DNA of 64,000 nt from Symbiodinium microadriaticum. Lineage: Eukaryota > Sar > Dinophyceae > Suessiales > Symbiodiniaceae. Position numbers and translations under genes: made by a program. The DNA lies in NCBI GenBank assembly GCA_001939145.1, contig LSRX01000665.1, positions 1 through 64,000 on the forward strand. Reading direction: 5' to 3'. Under the pieces are notes generated by a model. The model was not told the origin of the DNA, did no database searches, and saw only the letters and a list, made by a program, of their open reading frames with translations. Positions 12,354 to 24,439 of the stretch are shown here, in pieces (the stretch's first letter is position 1; every line of letters starts with the position of its first letter).

Positions 12354-12482
12354 AATTCCAAAAATTCCAAAAAATCCAGACCTAGGTTTTGGATTGCGAA
12401 ATTCCGAAATTCCAAAACTTCTTTCGGATTTTTGGGAATTTTTGGAATGTTTGGAATTTTTGGAAGTTTCGGAAATTTTAGG
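12354..12482. repeat. AATTCC/TTTGGAATT repeat block
   Basis: Direct AATTCCAAAA units followed by inverted TTTTGGAATTT units, so the block can fold on itself. Confidence 0.75.
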
Positions 12483-12657
12483 CAGGTGTAAGATTTCTGG
12501 AACTCAAAAATAGTATCGTGAGTTCTGGACCTTTGGAAGTCTATAAGATTTCATGTGAAAGGTTGGTCCAGGGGGGGGCTAGCAGATATTTATATTGAGA
12601 ATTTCCTGCCCTCAACGTTTTGCAAAATGGACTGGCAACAATGAGTGAGGAAGTCTA

Positions 12658-12740
12658 CCTCAACCCTAAACCCCTGAACTTTAAACCCCAAACCCTGAAC
12701 CCCTAAGCCCCAAACCCCTAAACCCCGAACCCTACCCTTC
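12658..12740 (+). repeat. interstitial telomere-like patch
   Basis: CCCTAAACC and CCCCAAACC variants, about ten units. Confidence 0.8.
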
Positions 12741-13734
12741 CTGACAAGCTCTTGCTGAATTAAGAGGGGACTGGTTCCGAGCGTCCTTTCTTTGATTAGA
12801 AGAAATGGTTGTTCCCAAAATCATAGGGGGAACCCCAATTATACACCCCAAGATACTGATTCCCCCAAAATGGTAGGTCTAATTTGGGAAGCCCTAAATC
12901 CCTTCCCCGATTCGCAAGTCAGCATGAAGAAGTTTAGGGATGTGAATGGAGGTATTGAGACCCCGTCAAAGATGAACCAAGTCCAGCGAATAAGGGAAAA
13001 ACGCTGAACTCCCAGGCGCTAAAACCCAATACCTACACCCCAAACCCTAAACCGCAACTCCTAAACCCTAAATCCTCAATCCTATCCGCTCTTGCCTCTT
13101 CTGGCTCTTTGCTACCTTGCTCCTCGCAGCTGGGGAGGCTTGAATTTCTCACGGAAGTCCAGCACTAGTGTCAAGAGAGATTAACTGTTAGGATTCAGGG
13201 TTTCGAGTTGAGGGCCCCTAGCTGCCTGGTGGGAGATGATTAAATTATTGTCTACTTGTAGACTGCTTGTTGGGCTCTGGAATAAGCTGCCGGTTGAAAA
13301 GAAAACCACGTAGAACAGTGTCAAGAGCGCAGGGGTCAAGGTTTGGAATTTGGCACGGTCGTTATAGCAGAGATTACACATTTACGGGTTTCCCTTTGGG
13401 AGCCTTTGGTCATCACTAAGATCATGCGAATTGAGCTTGAAGCAAAGGCCATGGGCCATCTTCTAAACAGAAGGAATTTATGCATACGGCCCAGTGTACC
13501 TCCCAAGCAATACCGAAGTCATCCCACAGCCGCAAGGAACCACCGGCATTCAGGGACCAACTCGTCATCCTGCTTCACATGGGGGTACAGTAGGTGGAGA
13601 AACATCATAACACACCAAGCTAGGAACCTCGAACCCGACCGGTATAGGGTTTAGGGGTTAAGCTGCCGAAGTTCCCAAGCCCTGAACCCTACACCTCCCA
13701 CCAGCCCTCCCAGTCCCAAACCCTTAACTCCTCC
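12741..13734. other. no gene recognised
   Basis: Small telomere-like patches at 13035-13080 and 13675-13735. A 103-codon open frame at 13343-13654 (+) has no recognisable domain. Confidence 0.4.
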
Positions 13735-13754
13735 ACCCTAACCCGTAAGCCCTC

Positions 13755-13855
13755 TAGACAATAATATACTATAACAGACTACAATGTACTCCAATATACT
13801 ACAAATAAACTGTGGTCGATTGTAAACATAATATACAAAGACTATAGTATGCCAT
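13755..13855 (+). repeat. ATACTA-type AT repeat
   Basis: Recurring ATATACTA, ACTATAAC and ATGTACTCC words; resembles 8999-9055. Confidence 0.5.
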
Positions 13856-13944
13856 GAGCCCCAAACCCTGAATCGCACTCCCAATAGCCTCGGCATCTGC
13901 ATAGCCTTCAAGCCATTTCGCTTCAATCCTGGAGAGATGGTTTA

Positions 13945-14095
13945 GAGTTTAGGGCTTCTATTTTTAGGGTTAGGGTTTGTATTTTTAGGGTTAGGGTTTC
14001 TATTTTTAGGGTTTGGGGTTTAGGGCTTTTATTCTTAGAGTTTAGGGTTTTGAGGGTCTGTCTACAAGGGTTTCGGGTTTAGGGTTCAGGGAAAG
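13945..14095 (-). repeat. telomere-like array with 23-bp higher-order unit
   Basis: TTTAGGG-orientation DNA in which TATTTTTAGGGTTAGGGTTT recurs in tandem about three times before decaying into plain GGGTTTAGGG. Confidence 0.8.
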
Positions 14096-14099
14096 GGCT

Positions 14100-17000
14100 C
14101 AATCACCCACCAAACACCTTTCGGACAAAAGACATATTCCTGTAGTGTCCCCATGGAAGCCCCCCCCCAAAATGTTCTATAACTATTTCCTCATTACCTG
14201 CTAAGCACCGCGCAGTTCAGTTGGGAGTTTGCTCTTGCACTGTGGGAAGTAGATGCGGCAGATTCTGTACAGTTTTGCCTTGGGTGCTGCGCATCTGAAC
14301 TCAGATGCCAGTTGCACATTTGACAGAATTTCGGGGAAGCTACCGGCTCCGAATATCTTTTACGATTGGGATGTGGGTTGTTCTCCGACATATGGGCCTA
14401 CCTTGGTTATAGAGTACATTACGGCACCTAATATTTCGGGGACTCTTGGAAGTACCCATGTGGTAGCTGCTCTGCCTAAAAAGGTTTTCAGCAGCCCGTC
14501 CTTCTGCGAATCCCCTTGCTGAGCAGTGCCACCGATGCCATCAAGCCGAGTGCCAAAGCCAGGAACAAGGGAAGTATCACCAAGTCCTGCAAAACAGCAA
14601 CTCGAACAAATTTGGCTGAAGAACAGTAGCCAAGGGGGGGAAGCAACAACAGCTGGAGTAACGGTATGACCTTGCAAGAAGCAAGACTCTCTGTGGTGGA
14701 AACCAGGTATGGTATGGTGGCGTGCAACAAGTGGCCGAAAACACAGGAAGGACGGCTAACCATCAATTGGTCTGTTTGAATATATGTGGTCGTGCGTGGA
14801 ATATCTAGGCTCCAATCGCTCCTGCGATGATGCATGGCTGCCTGCATGCTATGCCAACACCTCCTTAAAGCCTGAATGGACATTTCGACCAAGGGCTGGC
14901 CTTCAACTTTAGGCAGATTTAGACCAGCATGGGAAAAGTGAAGCGCGACACGCACACTATTTGGTGTTGGGAATACTCTCTTCTACTACGACTGCCGCTG
15001 CTGCTGCTGGTGCTGGTGCTGCTGCTTCCGCTCGTGCTGGCGCTGGTGCCGGTGGCGGAATAGGCGGCAGCGTCGGCGGCGACGGTGGTGGCGCTGGCAG
15101 AATGGCACGATACGGCACGATAATTACAACGGTTGTCCTCGTACCTCCAACTACCTCGTTCACGAATGCCTTTGGCATGGGCGGGGTAGGCTTGTATGAG
15201 GGTTGTGCGGAAAGTCCTGTGGGGGGGGGGGGGGCTTCAGCTCACAGTGCAGACACGTGTCGGCCATGAGTCCAGAAGCAAAGAAAAGAGTAGTGAGAGA
15301 ACGCTGCTGCCGCCTTCTCATTGACAATAGCACTACTCTGTCTGTACGAATTATTCTAACTCCAATACAGAAACAGAAGGAGTGGTCGCACCTAGTAGTC
15401 AAGAGCCCAAGCATGTCCTGGAGTAAGCTCATGCCAGTGCTCATTAACCAGCCCTGCGCATCTACCAGGCGGACGTTCGCCAAGAACAGCATAGTGTAGA
15501 CCAAGCATACAAGCCTGTATTGCCAGGCTGATAGTGGAGGGCTGGAGGTGGAGGGCTTTTTGGGTTTGGGCCGGGGCTGTTCGTCAACTTTCGGAGGTTC
15601 TCATAATGAGCCCAGTTAATCAAATTTTCTGGGTACGTTGCAGCAAGATGCATGGGCCTGCTTGTTTTTCCCTCGTCTCTGAGCCATGATCCGCCCTAAA
15701 CGCTCTTAAACGATGCCAGGCGACGAATAGACCAACCAAATCAACCAAAATGCCACGGCTCGGCACTTCCAAACCCTCAACTGCCACCTCTTCGACTGTT
15801 CTGTCCAGTCCTCCACTGTGGAGGAGTTTCTCCAAATAATTGTTTCTATCTTTTCTTCAAGGGTTTCCTTCAACATCGATTTGGTTATTTTGTGGCTTCT
15901 ACGTACGGGGGACAGAGGACCCGTCTTCGGCTTATATTACCAGGGATGCAGGAACCCTGCAGTTTGCAAGGTTGGTTGGGGCTCCTTGGTTGAGGCCTTG
16001 GACAAAGGGGTCTCTGGCAAAAAAGCCTCTCAGGGGCAGTGGGGATTCCTGGAGCTGAGGCTATGAAATCAACTTCTAGCGCTTCGGCTGCGTACCTAGA
16101 TGAGACTGGAGCTTGCAGTCCACCAGGAAGAGGGGTTCACAGAATGCCCAAGATACCAGGTGGCTGGAATCAGGTGGTCAAGCATATGCCCTTCGAAAGT
16201 AACAGTTGAGGTCAACTGCGTCAAGATCTCCCAAGATACTCTGGGGGCCTGCAAGGGATGCGGAGGCTCCCAGCGAAATGCTAAACCCTAGGCCCTCAAC
16301 CCTGATTCAAACCCTAAACCTTCATGGGTAAGACTCTCTGTTGCCAATGGGCGAGGGGAGAGGTCGTGCTGCGCATGTTGCCCAAGTCAGCTGAAGGCAA
16401 GAAAAGCTGTCCGAAAGATCTTGGGGTTTAGCGATTCGGATCTTTTTTAAACCTGGCCCTGGCCGCCTTCGTGACAGTGCTTAAGGTTTTGGGTTTAGGG
16501 CTTAGGGTTGAGGGTATTCAGTGTGTAAAACCCGAACCCCGCGGCCGCAGCAACAAAGGGAGCATCCGCAGCAAAACACAACGAGAGGCTTGCACAGGCA
16601 AGATTCCGTTTTGCCAAGATACCTGCTGCCAAGCAGACTTGTGCTCAAGAGTTGTAGTATTTTGATTTGCCCTCACACTGCTGCGAGGATTTGAATTGCT
16701 TCTGTGTGGGAGGTTTGTGGAGGATTTGGCTCCGGCTACGCATTGCAAACTCCAAAGGCCATGCCTGGATCCATACACACTGAACCAAACCTGGCACCCA
16801 AAATCTATTGCCCTAAAGGTTCAATGTCACGGTTTAGGGTATTTCTGAAGAGCTATAGTGCCCCTTCGATGTTGTAATACAGCCCCCCAACTACTGACAA
16901 GCACAATCTGAAGAGCCAGCCGCAGTCCTTTTCTATGGGACTGCGATTTTGAACCTCAGCTTGTTGGCGAGACTCCACTTCCTGCAATCATGCTTTCACT

Positions 17001-17984
17001 TCTGTTTCTTGTAGTATTGCTAGCTCCTTCCGTTGACATGCCAGTTCTCCTTTCAATCACCTACTACCCCAGGCCTGCCTGTTACCATAGGGCTAAACCC
17101 TACACCCTACATTAAACAACCTCAACTTTGTGACTGTATCAGTCATGACACCAAGAAGAGAGCGAAGACGATCACGTCACCGAGCAGTGCAGAGACCACA
17201 CCCACCACAGTATTCCTCTGGGTTGCTGTTGCTAAGGAACCCTTATTAAATGACCATAATGGGTATCCCCTAATATGGTAACTTAAATTAGCAATCCTGG
17301 CGGCAACATGTTGGTGCATGTTTATTGCGGCTGGCGGTTTGCATGGACTTCAAACCCAGGTGTAGCCTCACTCACCATAATCTACAAGCCCCGTTGCAAT
17401 AGAGTGCTTATGAGGAACTCCCAAAAAACCAACATCCTTGAACTCCACCCGCCCCCCTTCTATATGCATTGGGTGCACGCACTCGAAAGAAGCCTGTTCA
17501 AGAACTAGCCCTGTGAGGCTAGGCTCAATCTGAGACCATTGAGGCTTGTGGGTTTGCATGCGGGCTTCTGGCCAATCATTCGAAGAATTGACGTCAACCA
17601 CCATGCCTGAAACGTTTTAGGGTTAAACCCCCATACGACGCAAGACTGTTTCAGGTGATAGCTCTCAGGGATTCGAAGTTTGTGGATTTTCAACCTCCGT
17701 GCATCTGGCAACAATTACAGCTCCAACTGTTTCTTTGGACATTTACCCTGTCATGCGAAATCTACACACCCCAACCCCCTCAATTTTAATTTTGTCCGCC
17801 AACATCTAAGGTCTCTTACATTCCCGGCAATATTCAATACTAAGGGGTGCTTCGCTTTGGGCATGCTAGGGGCTTAGGGTTTAGGGTATTCGGGTACCAC
17901 TATTCGCGCGAAGGTGACGTGGATTATTTGAGGAAGATCGAAGGTCTCTGTGTTGGACTACTTGTTCAACACTTCTTCATACCC
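14100..17984. other. no gene recognised
   Basis: Many open frames of 60-155 codons on both strands, none with a domain I recognise. Contains a G run at 15221-15234 and telomere-like patches near 16285-16320 and 16485-16515. Isolated exons of a dispersed gene cannot be excluded. Confidence 0.35.
14985..15112 (+). repeat. GCTGSTGCTG-type triplet tract
   Basis: Imperfect CTG/GCT/GGC triplets giving Ala/Gly-rich frames on one strand and Pro/Ala-rich frames on the other. Treated as a microsatellite. Confidence 0.7.
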
Positions 17985-18091
17985 AGGGAGCCCAATACTG
18001 CTTAATTAAGGAAGACACTTTAAACTAAAAGAGGGCTTCCTACTGTGACTTAAGCTATATTCCTTAATTAAGAAGTATTGGGCTCTCTTGG
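17985..18091. mobile_element. M3 hairpin element (MITE-like)
   Basis: The left arm AGGGAGCCCAATACTGCTTA plus ATTAAGGAA is matched by the right arm TTCCTTAATTAAG plus AAGTATTGGGCTCTCT. About 107 bp, non-coding, with the best preserved arms of the M3 copies in the window. Confidence 0.85.
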
Positions 18092-19600
18092 CAGGCCACG
18101 TGCATGCGTAACGCATAGTCCATGCACCACACTCGTTTCCCACCCAAAACAAATATTCTTAAACCCCAAGCCCGAAAACAGTCAACCTGATGACAGAAGG
18201 TTGCCAAGTGGCTTTCATGTCATGACTATGACTAATGAGAGTAATTAATCCTGGTGCGAATGGTCCAGTTCTTCGTGTCAGCGAGGCTTGAAGGTTTCAG
18301 GGTTCGGGGTTTGGGGTTCAAGGTAGGGACAGAGTTGGCTGAGAATTGCAGGCGGCCCTTACGTGGGAACTTTTTGAATTTGCTTGCGTCTCTGAGGGCC
18401 CCCTTTTTGAAAAAAATCAGGCCCCTTTCCCTCAACTCCAAAGCCCAGAACCTAAACTTCATATCCAAAATCCTGAACCCTGGACCAACACCACAGAAAC
18501 CCTTACTGCGACTGCTAAACGCTAAGCCCCCCAAACCATAAACAAAACCTAAATCCCCCAAACACCCTAAATCCTCAACCTTATATGGTCCACATACGCA
18601 GCCATGTCTCTGCACAACCTGCGCCACAAGAGTCTGCGGCTTTTTACAGTTTGGATCCGAGTCAGGACCCGGGGAGGAACTCGTGAAGAACCTAAGCAGA
18701 TTGCAGGAGAATGTGGAGCTTCCCGCTCCCTCAACCCCAAACCCTACACCCCAAACCCTAAAGCTTAAGGATGTTTTGCGGGTTTAGGTCGTGGTGTTCG
18801 GCTTTGGGAATCTGGGGTTAAGGGTTAAGGGCTTAACCAGGTGGCATGTGGGTCTCCGGCTTTGGGTTTAGGGTTTAGGCGTGACAAGTCAGACTGTTGT
18901 GCTCCACATTCCTCATCCTGCCCAGCAGCAAAGCACTTGTGCTCGCGGCGGTGCAGAGCTTCAGAAAGATCAGGGACACTCGCACCTCAAGGGGAACCGG
19001 GGTGTGAGGGGTAGTGGGCGCCATCAGAGAGGACAATGCATGATTCATGCAATTTTGGCAGTGAGGTTTTAGAGCCTGCTTCACCGTGAAATCTTTACAG
19101 TTGCAAACCTGGATTTCAAGCAGATCTTCCTCCGAGCAAGGGTCCCGAAAAAAGTCTTCAACCTTAAGCTCTATACACTCCTAAGCCCTAAACCCAGCCC
19201 TCAAAGCCAGACCTTGTGTGAGGTTAGCAGGCTCAGCCGCAGCAATGCGATCCAGGGGTGGAAGGCGGGGAACAGGAGGGCAACACGCCTGTACCTCGGC
19301 TCTACCAACAAGCCGGCTAAGGGTTTATGGTTTAGCGGTTTAGGGGCTAGCTGTAGAAGATGACAGCCCAAACCCGAAACCTTAAATCGCGTGGTGATGA
19401 ATGTCGACACTGCTGACAATTCTCCATGTTGTTTTCCGTCTGATTCTCCGTTATCAAGGAGACTATCCCGAAGCCCTAGGCTCAAGGTGTGAGGTAGTGG
19501 CCCCGGTCGTTTGAAGGTTGCAGTTCCTCTTTTGTGCCGTTTTCCTCGCATGGTTTTTCACAACTTTCGGAAGCTTTCTTTGGTGACTTTAGCTCTCGAC
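18092..19600. other. no gene recognised; telomere-like patches
   Basis: Degenerate telomere-like sequence at 18295-18325, 18480-18580, 18725-18885 and 19320-19345. No domain-bearing frame. Confidence 0.4.
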
Positions 19601-19601
19601 G

Positions 19602-20720
19602 ATGGCACAGTCCGCGCCGGACGACGCAACAGCAGAAGCCATGGCAGCGCAGCAGGCAATCACTGGCAGAGCAGCCAGCGACTTCCCTTCCGCGGATGTC
19701 TCCTGCCCCGAAAGCTGCTCCACCCAGCGTGGTAATGGTCGAAGACAAAGGACGGATCTCCCAAGAGCCTAACCCACAAATCTCCCACACAATTCAATTG
19801 ACGAACGGTTCACAAGTGGTTCGACTCACCACTTACGATTCACCTGCGGAAAACGGGCAAAGAGCCCCAGACTCTTTCGGAGGATCTGTTCCATGCTTCG
19901 GTTGGCAACCTCCAACAGCAGAAACAGGCCCCGAGAGGCCCTCCTTCAGGTATCACCCGTGTGGCGATCAATGCGTAGGGCGATATGGACCCCAACTTTA
20001 GACAGGCCTTGCAAGACTCCTAGAATTGCTTCGCGCATACCAAACTGTTCGTAATCTTAGAAAAGTCGCGCGCCCCGGCACTCGCACCCAGGTCTGTACT
20101 CCCACAACAGATGTAAAGCTTTCGGGCGCACATGTAGAAACCCCGGCACCACAGGCAAGCATCGAGAACCTCAGCACAGTTATCGCTTAGCAACATGAGC
20201 AGGTTTTACAGCCTTCCTTGGATCTCCTTTCGGTGCACATCCGCCAGGATGTTCTTTCCGGGCTGGACAGAAGTAGCTCCCTCATGCGGCTAGAGATTGG
20301 CTCTTCAGAGTTTGGAAGCAGACCAGATTCGCCGCACGGTCACGCATTTTCGTCTCCCTGACGAGCACTTCCAGTACGCATGCTATCTTCTGGTCGACTC
20401 CTCCTACTTTGACGTTGTGAAGCAAGAGCTTCCAAGGTTCTTTGGTCCGCAGCCGCCAGCAGGCAATCGCGGATATGGGTCTCAGCATGGACGACTACGG
20501 TCGCAAGGGAAGCAGGGTTCCAAGGGCTCCCGAAATATAGGCGAAGGCTCCAAAGGCAAGGGCAACGGCAAGCACTCCGAACGTCCCCAGGGTTACTCCC
20601 GATCGGCATGGACAGGACGCAGATGATGGTAACGGCCGCAGGGATAACTACGCCAGAAGAAGTACAGATTCCCAACAGGCCCAGAGCTCCAATTACAATT
20701 GGAATTTCGGAGGTTTCTGA
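19602..20720 (+). pseudogene. retrotransposon ORF1-like protein, broken
   Basis: A plausible start is the ATG at 19602 (protein begins MAQSAPDDATAEAMAAQQ). The frame shifts near 19690 and again near 20000, with a stop at about 20188. The segment around 20297-20470 reads as an ordinary globular or helical stretch (FRLPDEHFQYACYLLVDSSY). It is followed by a basic glycine-rich tail (GKQGSKGSRNIGEGSKGKGN) of the kind used for RNA binding in ORF1 or Gag proteins. The last frame ends at a TGA at 20718-20720. The assignment rests on this tail and on position upstream of the enzyme domains; no zinc knuckle or RRM is visible. Confidence 0.45.
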
Positions 20721-21756
20721 GGCTCCCCGCAAACCGGTTTCTTCCCGACCGTAAAGTCTTAGCTCCAAAAGATCGGCCGGAACGATGGCGGAATACGCCG
20801 GTTTTTCCAATTATGACCCCGACCAACACTCCACCAGACAGCGCCGAGAAAGCAATCGGCAAGGGACTCGCGGCAGAAGGGAACCCGAAGCAGTGTCTTA
20901 GACGATGCTTTAAGTCTCTCTTTCCTTGTCAGGATTGTATGGCTTTGGCAGCCTTAACTGCAACAGGTGCCAGCATGAGCACCAGGTACACTTTGAGACT
21001 CTTCAATGTTCAAGGATGCTCCCGCAATAGCCCCCCTTGCTTTCCGCGCCCTTTTCCGATCAACTCCTACAGTGAAAACTGTGATGCTGTAGTCAGGCCA
21101 TGAGGATGATCCCGCCGAACCAGCTAGTCCGAATAATCATGTTCTTGCTACCGGCCATGAGCCCTGACTTTTGGAGTGCCTAGAGGACTACTAGAGGACT
21201 CCACTCAGCGGTCTGAATTTTGCGAAAACATGTCTCCTCCCGTAGGGTTTTGTGCCGATGACTTGTTGGATCTCCCTCGGCCCTGGAATCTGCCGGATTA
21301 CGTTAGCCTCCTTCATGCTCCCTCTCAACAGGACCTTCCTCCTGCAAAATTAGCCACCTACAAAGAGATGACCTGCTCTGACCCTCAGTTGTTGTCACCT
21401 CACGTCGATAATTGAGCAGCGCTTGATCACAACCTGCTCACCACGTTGCTTTCGGAGCTCTTTGCCTGTTAAGGCTCGATATGTCAACACATGATTAACA
21501 CTGACAGCTGACACTCGACACTTGCCAGTTTTTGGTACCCTCTCTTGCAAATACCCGGAGCTGCTCCTGTGGTACGGGAGGACAAGAGTGACTACACTCG
21601 CACCAAAGATTTTTGCAAGGTCTTGGAAACAGATCTCCTTTCTCTTACCAAAAGCCGATTTCCTGACCCTCTCACTCCTTCCACCCGCCCCCTGCATCCC
21701 AAATCTTTGTTGTTGCGTGCACAACCGGCTCCTGTCCTAACAATAGAACTGTTTCC
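20721..21756 (+). pseudogene. retrotransposon interior, unassigned
   Basis: Lies between the ORF1-like frame and the RNase H domain. Several frames of 70-130 codons with protein-like composition overlap and break, for example around 21176-21415 (LLHAPSQQDLPPAKLATY) and 21545-21750. In a typical LINE this place would hold an apurinic-type endonuclease, but I see none of its signature residues. It may be a decayed linker. Confidence 0.35.
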
Positions 21757-22186
21757 CTGGACAACCCAGCAGGCTGGGTTTTTGCGGCAACTAGCTCTAT
21801 GGACTCAGAGGAGCCCTCACAAAGAACGGAATGGGAACTCTCATATGAACCCGGCCGAACTGCCCTCACTGACACTCATACTCTCCCAGAAGTGTGGGGT
21901 TCTAACAACATAGGGGAACTGAAGGCCCTTATCGAACTTTTTGATTATTTCCTTTACTATTCCAACCTCCCCTTCAGATAATACCGTCTACACTGACTCG
22001 GAGTATGCTCTTCGCCTAGTTTTGGGTGACTCCCTTCCCAACACTCATCAACCACTTGTTAAGCGTGCACAGCAGTACCTTGCTGCCTTTCGCACTCTCC
22101 ATTATGTTAAGTTGGAGAAATGAGCCGGGAACACTGGTGTCATTGGCAACGAGTTGGTCGGCTCTCTTGCCAAAAGGGTGGGTGTT
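21757..22186 (+). pseudogene. RNase H domain of retrotransposon, broken
   Basis: Recognised by the type I RNase H order of motifs: a first strand with AGWVFAA at 21772, GSNNIGELKALIEL near 21897-21940 (catalytic Glu), YTDSEYA near 21992-22012 (catalytic Asp) and GNTGVIGNELVGSLAK near 22129-22176. The final motif normally reads GNE-x-AD; here the Asp is Gly. The first catalytic Asp is not visible. A frameshift lies near 21950-21981 and a TGA at 22121. In a working element this domain would degrade the RNA strand of the RNA-DNA hybrid. Confidence 0.8.
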
Positions 22187-22439
22187 CACGAATGTAACTT
22201 TCTTGGTCTTTTTCTTTTTCCCGTACGGCTGCGCTTTCTCCCCCTCATATTGGCTACTCCTCTGCCGCCTGACTTGCGTTCTCCTCCGATGAACAAAATC
22301 AAACTCTCCTTGATCCTAATCGCTCATTGCTAAGCTCACTGTATCTCCTAAGAAGCCCGGGATTTCTCCGTCTACTCTCGAAATTATCAATACTTTCCAG
22401 CACAAAACGGATCTCACAGACCGGGAAGTGAAACAACAT

Positions 22440-23790
22440 GGTAGTAAAACTAAGAACTCGCTCGTCGGGACAAAAAACAGTTCATCCTCCAGCACCTTCA
22501 AGAGGATTTTCATGGTTCCGCCATTCAGCAATGGCGCGCAGCCGCAAAGACGTCCGTCCCTCTCCCACTAACTTAATGAATACACAGGGCAAGTTGGTCT
22601 CCCGCCCGGCTAGGGCTGAGACATTCGCGGGTTACCTAGGTTTGGAAGGCGCCATCCCCACAGGAGTGCCCGTCTTCCTGTCCCCTCCCCTCCCTCCATC
22701 ACTCTGCACATAGTCTTGGGTTCTCTTAAAAAACGCAGAGCCTCAGGACCCGATCAAATCCCTGCAGAACTTCTTCAGGATGCTCCATATGTGTTCCGAA
22801 TGTTCCTCCTCGACCATTACAACCATTGCCTCTCCAGTGGAAAGGCTCCGGCTAGTTGGCTCCACTCGGAAGTCGTTAAAAAATATCACAATACCGCGTA
22901 TAACACCTCCGCCTGCGTGAGGGTTCCGTTCAGGATGTTCGGTTACTCGGCCGACTCACATTTTACGTCGTCTCATTGAAGTCCACGAAGGACAGGCTAA
23001 ATCTTTTCACGCTGTTTTTATGGATTGGGCTCAGGCCTTTGACTCAGTAACCTTTTCAGCTGTTAATTCCTCCTTACAATATATGGGAGTTCCTAATTTG
23101 TTGACTGAGGCCATTTCCTCTCTTTATCGAATCAAAACCCTACTGTTGTTGGCAAGGATAGCAAGACTTCCTCCTTTCGCTGTACGCAAGCCTGCGGCCT
23201 CCTCCAAGGGTGCCCTTTTTCCCCATACTTGTTTAGTTTCGTTCTCACCCACCTCTTTGAGGATGTTGAGCACGAGTATGAAAAGACTCACGGCTTCATT
23301 TCGGGGGCACTCCGCCCAATTAGAAACGCTTCATTGGGACCTCAAGTGGATGACACCGCACTTTTTTGTCTACATCGGCATTTCAAGTCCGACACCTTCT
23401 CCATCTTGCTCAGAAAAAAGAGCCCGGCGAGGTCTGCATTTAAATTACGATAAGTGTGACTCCATCTTCGCCAAAAACCCGTCCACAGAGTTAATTTTGA
23501 CCCTGCTGTCTCCTTCCTCCAGTGGAAGACCTCCAAGTCCCGCTGCCGGACGCAATGAAATATGTAAGGGTATACCTACGCTCCAGCAATCACAAGAATG
23601 TTTCTACTCCAGTTTCCCGCGCCGTGGAAGCCTCTAAGAAACTGGCCCCACTTATGAAACACGGGCAGCTCCTGAAACACGGGCAGCTCCCTTCCAATTT
23701 GAAGCTCCTGGTGTATAAATCTGTGGTCCAATCAATCCTTATAAGTCTGCTATGGATAGTATTCTCCTCAACTGGACTCTATTCACTATA
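22440..23790 (+). pseudogene. reverse transcriptase of non-LTR retrotransposon, broken
   Basis: Target-primed reverse transcriptase. LKKRRASGPDQIPAELLQ at 22722-22775 is the classic entry motif of LINE RTs. Motif A MDWAQAFDSV is at 23020, motif B QGCPFSPYLF near 23204-23233, motif C at 23342-23366 reads QVDDTALF instead of the usual F/YADD, and motif D YDKCDSI is near 23438-23465. Each block sits in a different frame, so there are several indels. After motif D a thumb-like helix region (23525-23760) contains a small tandem duplication of the KHGQL coding bases. Confidence 0.88.
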
Positions 23791-23887
23791 AATGCAGAGT
23801 TTTTAAAATAAAATCCTTTTCTTACCATAGGATTCTCAACCCCTTCCTCCACCCAATGTTCCAAGTTCCAACCAATATTTAGCCGAT

Positions 23888-24184
23888 TTGGCTTTCGCTT
23901 CCAGGCGAGTTATTTCCCCTGTTCAGATGTACTCCCAAAACCGCCTCACCTCACTAGGCCGTTTATATCGCCAACCCGAATCTCTTGAAACCCAAGCCAC
24001 CTTGATGCCGTCAGCGGCGTATCGCCGCAGCAGGGGACCCAATAGGGCCGGCCGCCCTAAGCCACACTGGGTGGAGTTATGCTTAGTGGAAGCCTCCCGA
24101 CGATTGGAACATTTGCAATCCGATGCGCCGCCGCCACACTCCCACATCGATCAGATTTTTCTATCCCGAGCGCCGCACAGATAA
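23888..24184 (+). pseudogene. LINE C-terminal region
   Basis: A 98-codon open frame with the arrangement seen after RT domains in LINEs: Arg/Leu-rich helices (SQNRLTSLGRLYRQPE) and then a GRPKPHWVEL motif. No zinc knuckle is present before the stop. It is probably the end of the same polyprotein as the RT upstream. Confidence 0.6.
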
Positions 24185-24378
24185 GAGAAACGCATTCCTC
24201 GCACTCCGGCACAGAGCCTTTTGGCTTCGTGTTGTGAATAAGTCAAGTCGCAAAACCTCTAAGCGCCTCTGAGAAGGTTGGTGCGACGGGGCCTAGCTTG
24301 GACCCTGCGCTTGCAAAATAAGAGACCCTAAGCCCTAAATCAGGCCTAAACCGCGCTTTACCATCAAAAAAAGTGTGT

Positions 24379-24396
24379 GTGTATATATATATATAT
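24379..24396 (+). repeat. (GT)n(TA)n microsatellite
   Basis: GTGTGTGTATATATATATAT; short. Confidence 0.85.
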
Positions 24397-24439
24397 TCCG
24401 TTTCTACAGCTAGCACCTTCACCCCGCTGTTCATTCCAC

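Larger units (their letters stand above)
19602..24240 (+). mobile_element. decayed non-LTR retrotransposon (LINE-like)
   Basis: A 4.6-kb stretch nearly free of telomere-like DNA. In order it holds an ORF1-like frame with a basic Gly-rich tail, an RNase H domain, a reverse transcriptase with motifs A to D, a post-RT thumb-like region and a C-terminal segment. Many frameshifts and stops show it is inactive. The RNase H lies before the reverse transcriptase, the reverse of the usual LINE order. No endonuclease domain, poly-A or simple-repeat tail and no target duplication were recognised, so both ends are approximate. Confidence 0.8.

Noticed and set aside
11546-12513. Long open frames across 11.6-12.4 kb
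   Set aside because: They consist almost entirely of assembly-gap N bases.
14957-15269. Ala/Gly-rich or Pro/Ala-rich protein
   Set aside because: Both strands are open through a GCT/CTG triplet tract; no non-repetitive domain flanks it.
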